The notes below the pieces were generated by a model. It was not told where the DNA came from and did not search any database. It was given only the letters and a program-made list of their open reading frames with translations. This document shows, piece after piece, positions 58,831 through 64,000 of a DNA stretch of 64,000 bases (the first letter of the stretch is position 1; every line of letters starts with the position of its first letter). Origin of the DNA: Anagrus nilaparvatae (lineage: Eukaryota > Arthropoda > Insecta > Hymenoptera > Mymaridae). Position numbers and translations under genes: made by a program. The DNA lies in the NCBI GenBank assembly GCA_022575985.1, contig JAKSXM010000007.1, positions 38,628,501-38,692,500 of the forward strand, given 5' to 3'.

Positions 58831-59689
58831 AATATTTTAATATTTTCTATTTTCATGTACATCACAACTGATATTGTAGACAATCAATATGAATTTTTCT
58901 ATAGAATTAAATTTTTTTGTTTATTTATCAAAATGTGGCTAATCAATGATGAATTTTTAGTCAATAATAAATTAAAATCGTAAATTTCATATTATTATAA
59001 TTTTTTTTTTTTGATCATTTGCATTAATTTTTTAATCTTTTTATCACATGTTATTAATTCTAATAAATTTAATCATGTCTGATTAATAAGTAATTCAATT
59101 TGACTAAAAAATTTTTTCAAAAACATCCCACGAAAAAAAAAATAGGTTTGGGCCAAACATTGGGCTACACGTTTATCCCAAAGTTTAGGACAAGTTTGTC
59201 CAGTTGGAAAATGCCATACTTCAAATTAAATAGACGTTAATAGATAAAAAAATCACAAGAAGTTTAAATTTGTAATAAACACAGAATTTATTAACACCAA
59301 ATTACATACTTTTAAATATTCTTTTTTTTTAAATTTTTAAAATCAAAATTATTTTAATATTTTTAAGTTTCATCAATCTTGGCAGATTTATCACCTTGGA
59401 AATATGGAATTCGAAAAACTTTGCTAGTCCCTTTTAATGGAAACTGAACGACGACTTGGCAAGTTCAACTCCTCTGAAATTTGGAATTGAAAAACTCTGC
59501 TAGACCCTTATAGCGAAAACTGAACGGAATACTCGATAAATACTAAAAAAAAAAATTAAACAAAACCAAATGAAGTAATATTACCTTCTATTGAATTGTA
59601 ATTTTTTAAAAGAAAGGTAAAGTTTTTTTAACCTACAAAAATCGTCAAGAAAAATTCTTTTCATTTTCCATCAACTGCCATTTCTCTTG
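58831..59689. other. AT-rich sequence with one short tandem duplication
   Basis: At about 59390-59525 a unit with GAATT(C/G)(G/A)AAAAACT and GAAAACTGAACG is present twice, diverged. No gene. Confidence 0.45.
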
Positions 59690-60355
59690 GTCGTTTTCTG
59701 GTACCATTATTGTTAGACTTTGGAAATGGAATTTTTTGATTTTTCATAAAACCAATGTAATTCCGATTCTCGAATTAGATGAGTGACTGACCACCACTGT
59801 GAATCTTCTATGGTTTCTGACTGAAATAAAAACATAAACAAATTTAAAAAAGAATTTTAGACAAACAACCTCTTTTTTTAACAAAATTAGTAATTTAAAA
59901 AATAATTTTACGTATTAATAAATACCCCCCTCCCCCTGATACTTATTTAGCCAAACCGACTCTTTCTAATCATGTTAATTTCATTACTTACCAACTGCTA
60001 AATCACCAAATGACAATTTTCTCTTTTGTTGATTTTTTAGTGTATTTTCCTAAATTTTTCCAGCTTCTCGCCGCAGGTTAAGCTCTTTAAAAATTTATTG
60101 CATTCTTTAGCTGCAAAATATTTTGTGCATTTTTGGTATCAGAAAAAAATTCATTCAAATTCTTGATGATAGCTAAATTAAAAATTAGGAAAATTTTGTT
60201 ACAATTATTTTAAAATAAATGATTTAAAAATAATAATTTTTTTGGTTATATTTACGATTTTAAAAAGAAGTTAAAGTTTCACTATTATTTTTTCTCCTAT
60301 TTTCTTTAAAAAACATTTTTTCTTTCTTAGTTTTGACTTCGTTACCATTTTCCAT
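59690..60355 (-). pseudogene. Decayed spliced gene, unidentified
   Basis: On the minus strand a short first exon candidate (60355 down to about 60260) starts MENGNEVKTKKEKMFFK. A second candidate (60172-59992) has acceptor TTTTTAATTTAG and a strong donor TTG|GTAAGTAATG. It reads IIKNLNEFFSDTK, then in another frame YFAAKECNKFLKSLTCGEKL, then in a third QQKRKLSFGDLAV, so two frameshifts break it. A third (59820 down) has acceptor TTTTTATTTCAG and reads SETIEDSQWWSVTHLIRESE then LHWFYEKSKN before a stop. Protein-like wording on both sides of the frameshifts, plus good splice signals, argue for a former gene. I do not recognise the family. Exon 1's donor is weak, so that exon is the least certain. 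Confidence 0.45.
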
Positions 60356-61950
60356 ACTATCCCTCTATCGCAAGGTACAATTTTTTTGCCTTCTTGTAAG
60401 AATTATTTTGCAGAATAAATTTTTCATGGTATAAAAGGTTAAGGTTAATTTAAAAAAAATAATCGTAATAATTTTAATAATATAACGAAGTGAATAATGC
60501 AAAGATTTCCTTTCGAGCCTTATTTCATTCAATTAAAATTATTATTATTATTTGTTAATTGCTTTTTTTTTTTAAGTAAACCCTAACCTTGTATACCAAA
60601 AAAAAATTATAAGGCTATTTACATAACCACGTGACTTCCAAGATGGCGATTTTTTTTCGCCAAACATTGTATTTATTTACATAGGGTTTATATAAGAGCC
60701 GTCCACAAATGTATAATTAAAAAATTATTAAAGATGTTTTTTCAAAAAGCAAGTGAAAAAATAAATAAATAAATATTTAGTGCTTTTATTTTAAAAAAAA
60801 TTATTGCCATAAATGTTTTAAAGTATAATGAAAATTAATAAAATTAAGAAAGTGTGATAGGTTATAATTTTAGAAATTAGTAATAAACTTAAAAATAATT
60901 AATTCTAAAGGAAATTAAACATAAAAAACAAGTTGTTAGTGAATATTTAATCATTCAAGTATTATTAAAGTCATATTTTATAAAATTTTGTGTCAGATTA
61001 GCTGTGTAATGTGGTAACGTCTTAAAAAAACTTGGATCCTGAAAGAAGAATTTGCTAGTTGCTTATAATTTTTAGCATAATAGATACAAAGAAAAAACGT
61101 TTTTTAATCATCAAAAACTTTATTTTTATGTTGTGACAATTTTTATTTAGCTCAAAAAGCTAAATTAAAAAATTAAAGATGTACCGTCCAGTAAAACTTT
61201 ATTTCTTATTCCAGGCAATAAGCCCAAAGTTTTTGACTTTGAGGTATTTATTTAAATAAAAAAGCTCTATAAATTTTATTTTTCACTTTAAACAAATCAC
61301 CTAGATTTTTGATCAGGCATTCAATAATGTTTGCTCATAGGAAAATGATTTTTTTCAGATCTTTAAGCTGCTTCAACTTAGACATAAAAATGTATCAAAA
61401 AATATATCTGAAGACTAAAATACCATATCAAAGATGTAAATGATTTAATTGAAGTCATTGAAGTCATCATTTTATTTCAGTCAGAATTTTAAAGTCATGC
61501 TTTTTGTATTTATTCTTATTATAGGGGTAGTTTTATAACCCTCTTATTATTAAACTTTATATCACAATTTCGATGCATAATTAAAAAAAAAAAATCTTCA
61601 AATTTACAAATATTTTGAGGCATAATTTTAATAAATGAAACTAAAATTATTATTTTTGAAAAAGCTGTTTTAATTTTTTAATTAAATAGGTTCATTAAAT
61701 CGTCATTATTGATGATTTGAGGTATTTCTAGGAGTATTTTGCTTCTTATAAAATTATCAACAAAATGATAATTTTTAATTTTTAAATTATTTTTTTCAAT
61801 CATCATAAATATTTTGCTATTGCTTGAGGAACCGTAGTGTAAATAATTTGGCAGCCTTTTTTCATTTAAAAATTAAAATTACAATTTGGAATATTAGAAA
61901 TGTTATAAATATATTAAATAAATGTTATTATTTTTTTTTTCTTTTTTCCA
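60356..61950. other. AT-rich region, no gene recognised
   Basis: A CCAAGATGGCGATTTTTTTT motif at about 60640 and a TATATAAGAG near 60690 lie upstream of the minus-strand pseudogene and might have belonged to its promoter. Otherwise nothing. Base composition shifts to higher GC at about 61950. Confidence 0.45.
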
Positions 61951-62036
61951 GGTTATCACATCGCACAGAGGGTACCCTTACCCGCATTTATTTAAGGGCG
62001 CTTAGTCCAGTGACACAGGCTATCTAAATAACAAAT
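61951..62036 (+). other. Probable 5' untranslated region of the R1-like LINE
   Basis: GGTTATCACATCGCACAGAG starts a GC-richer segment leading into the ORF1 start. The exact 5' end cannot be set without another copy. Confidence 0.4.
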
Positions 62037-64000
62037 ATGCAAAATGATAAAAATGATATACCTCAGGCTGATAAGTCACTTGTTCAAGAAGTGTCGAATT
62101 CAGCTGTCAGTTCCGATCGGGTGAAAGCCTCGGTGGCTGGCACCGGCCCCATGGACTCTGAGGGGGGCCAACAATTTTGCATGGAGGCGGATTTAACACC
62201 ATCTTCCGCCCACGGGGGACCAGGTAAGGAACTTCAAGCCATAGTTTTGCTTGAACATATTCAGCATCCACTACCTGCACCAGGTGCAGGGAATACTGAA
62301 AAACCAAGCTATGCAGACAACCTCAAATATCTGCAGAACTTAGCATATGGCACTGGTGGTCTTGACACGGATCAGGCCTTTGATGAAGCAGTGGTCGAAA
62401 AACCCAATGCCTTCCTTCACCACATTTCTGTTCTGAAGGACGCTATACAGGCTTTGGAAAAACACCACAAGGAAATGATGGAAGCTCATCGCAGCATGTC
62501 CAATCACTGTACAACAAAACAAAAAAATTGCGGTATGCCAATTAAAAATGGAGTAAACCTCTTCGGCAATGTGCTCATTCAACTTGAGCTAATAACGAAG
62601 AGACTGCATGCAGAAACGCAAGATATTGAGCATAAGCAGCAGGCAAAGAGAATCCGATCGTCTTCCTCTGAGGAGAACTCTCCAGAGTCAAGACATGATA
62701 GGAAAAGGATCCATAAGAAGAACCTCAGCAACTCTGGGGTGGAGCAGCAGAACAATGCGGAGCTCCAGGAAGAAGAGGAAAGAAGGAAAATGCTGCGTAA
62801 AGACACTCTGAAAAAAGAGTAAGAGCAGAGGAAGAAGGAAAATGCGCGTTTGGAAAAGGAGGAAAAAGAGCGGCAGAAAAATGAGAAACTGCTCCAGGAA
62901 AAAACAATTCTGCTACAACTACACCAAAAGCAGAACCTGGAGCAGGGGAAAGCGAAGGCGCCACCTAAAGAGAAGGAAGGAGAGCATCCCAACAGGGAGG
63001 ACCCAAAGACGGCGCCTAACAACACCAAGGCGGACGGCCCACGGGATAACCCTGGGACCTCCCCAAGGAAGGATAAAAAATCTCCCAAGCACTTGTCCAA
63101 AAAGGAAAGAAAGCAACAAAAGAAGCTTAGAAAATTGCAGCTTAGGCGTGGAAGCAACTCACCCGAAAATACGAATCAGCCATCTGAAACAACGCAGATG
63201 GCTGATGGAAGGGTGAACAATCAGGCGCAGTCTCAGAGGCCAACGGACAAGGAGGAAAACTGGCAGGTAAAGGGTAGGACGAAGAAGAAACCCAGAGCCA
63301 AGAGTGCCCAACAGGCTAAGAAAACTGCTGAAAAAGTTCTTCCAAAAATGGGAAGGCGCAGGTATAGGAAAAGGAAGGAAGCCTTCCAGATTACCCCCAG
63401 CAGCGGGTAAGACGTACGAGGAAACGCTCATCGATCTAAAGCGCAATGTTAACCTCGAAGAAGCTGGAGCGAAGATTCACCGCGTCAGGAAAGCTCAAAA
63501 TGGCAGTGTCCTGATCGAGTTGGAGGCAATCCAGGACCGCCAAAAGCTGGAAGATGCGGTGAAATTGGTAACGGGGCCTGACTCGAATGTCCGGGATCTG
63601 ATCCCAATGCTCAAGCTCGAAATTCGAGACTTGGATGGGGTCACGAAAGAGCAGGAGATACAGGAGGCCGTTGCCAAGGCTATTGGCATTGAAAATGGTG
63701 ACTCTCTCGTGGTTACCATTTTCAAAACCAAAGGCACGACTGGCCAGATGGCCATTGTGGAACTCTTGGAAGCGGACGCTTTACGCCTGGCCAAAAAGGG
63801 TAAAATCCAGATTGGCTGGGCATCGAGCAGGGTGCGACTTCGCGCGGACGTGAGGCGCTGTTTCAAGTGCCTGGGCTACGGGCATAGTCAGTATGTTTGT
63901 AAAGGTCCGGACAGAAGCAAGGCGTGCCTTAAATGTGGCGAAGATGGACATAAAAGGGCAGAATGCAGCAAGGATAAGTCTAAGTGCTTCCTCTGCAAGT
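62037..64000 (+). pseudogene. ORF1 (gag-like) protein of an R1-clade LINE, broken and cut by the window end
   Basis: ORF1 of R1-type LINEs is an RNA-binding chaperone that packages element RNA. From the ATG at 62037 the frame has an acidic N-terminus, a helical middle (LKDAIQALEKHHKEMMEAHR) and a long Glu/Lys coiled coil. An in-frame TAA at 62820-62822 splits the coiled coil, which continues in the same frame to 63410. There an extra base in a GGG run (63405-63407) shifts the frame. In the new frame TYEETLIDLKRNVNLEEAG and then VRLRADVRRCFKCLGYGHSQ lead into CCHC knuckles CFKCLGYGHSQYVC and CLKCGEDGHKRAEC; a third, CFLCK, runs off the end. The knuckle layout and preceding alpha-beta region match the R1/TRAS/Waldo group as I remember it. 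Higher GC than the host sequence is normal for this clade. The frames antisense to it are shadows. Confidence 0.88.

Noticed and set aside
62579..63157. Long minus-strand frame of 192 codons rich in Ser/Cys/Phe
   Set aside because: It is the antisense shadow of the Glu/Lys-rich R1 ORF1 coiled coil on the plus strand.

Overview
The window looks like nuclear DNA from an insect. It is very AT-rich and contains spliced coding sequence, insect-type retrotransposons and many inverted-repeat DNA transposons. A hymenopteran such as a parasitoid wasp would fit, but nothing here fixes the taxon. I see only one convincing host gene, a BOD1/Shg1-domain gene in three visible exons on the plus strand (51597-54309). 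Almost everything else is a nest of mobile elements, many with perfect or near-perfect hairpin (foldback) architecture.

Layout. 1-12 kb: a 1.5-kb foldback element, a 5'-truncated LINE with an intact YADD motif but two lesions, a 353-bp MITE, a relic of a transposon-associated protein, and a palindrome with a second palindrome inserted in one arm. 12-21 kb: an old LTR retrotransposon with a gag-like reading frame but no pol; its 3' LTR was later hit by a TTAA-flanked palindrome and by a second insertion with GC-rich hairpins. 21-25 kb: AT-rich filler with LINE tails and a small TIR element. 24.86-31.09 kb: a young non-autonomous LTR element with LTRs identical over 684 bp. It has no pol genes but carries two arrays of short hairpins whose stems covary between units. 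31.5-33.4 kb: a foldback element built from a roughly 125-bp monomer that recurs across the window. 33.4-43.1 kb: a 9.7-kb element with inverted repeats of about 1.43 kb, one of them partly duplicated. 43.1-47.1 kb: a shredded LTR element with its own covarying hairpin repeats in the leader and a gag zinc-knuckle remnant. 47.7-51 kb: a TTAA MITE, a foldback made from a THAP-domain exon, and a 102-bp tandem repeat that reads as a 34-residue Cys/His repeat. 51.6-54.3 kb: the BOD1-family gene. 54.4-58.8 kb: more foldback elements. 59.7-60.4 kb: a decayed spliced gene on the minus strand. 62.0-64.0 kb: ORF1 of an R1-like LINE with CCHC knuckles, cut by the window end.

The most unusual signal is the retroelement at 24860-31094. 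Sixteen units of about 63 bp each fold around a GNRA-type tetraloop hairpin (GTCAG-GAAA-CTGAC), and a second array holds about a dozen further hairpins. Base changes in one stem strand are matched in the other, as expected for selected RNA structure. An unrelated LTR element at 43.3-43.7 kb shows the same design in its leader. A second theme is one monomer containing a YY1/Pho-like CAAGATGGCGGAC motif, shared by several foldback families with different termini. All repeat comparisons were made by eye; no alignment, folding or database search was run.
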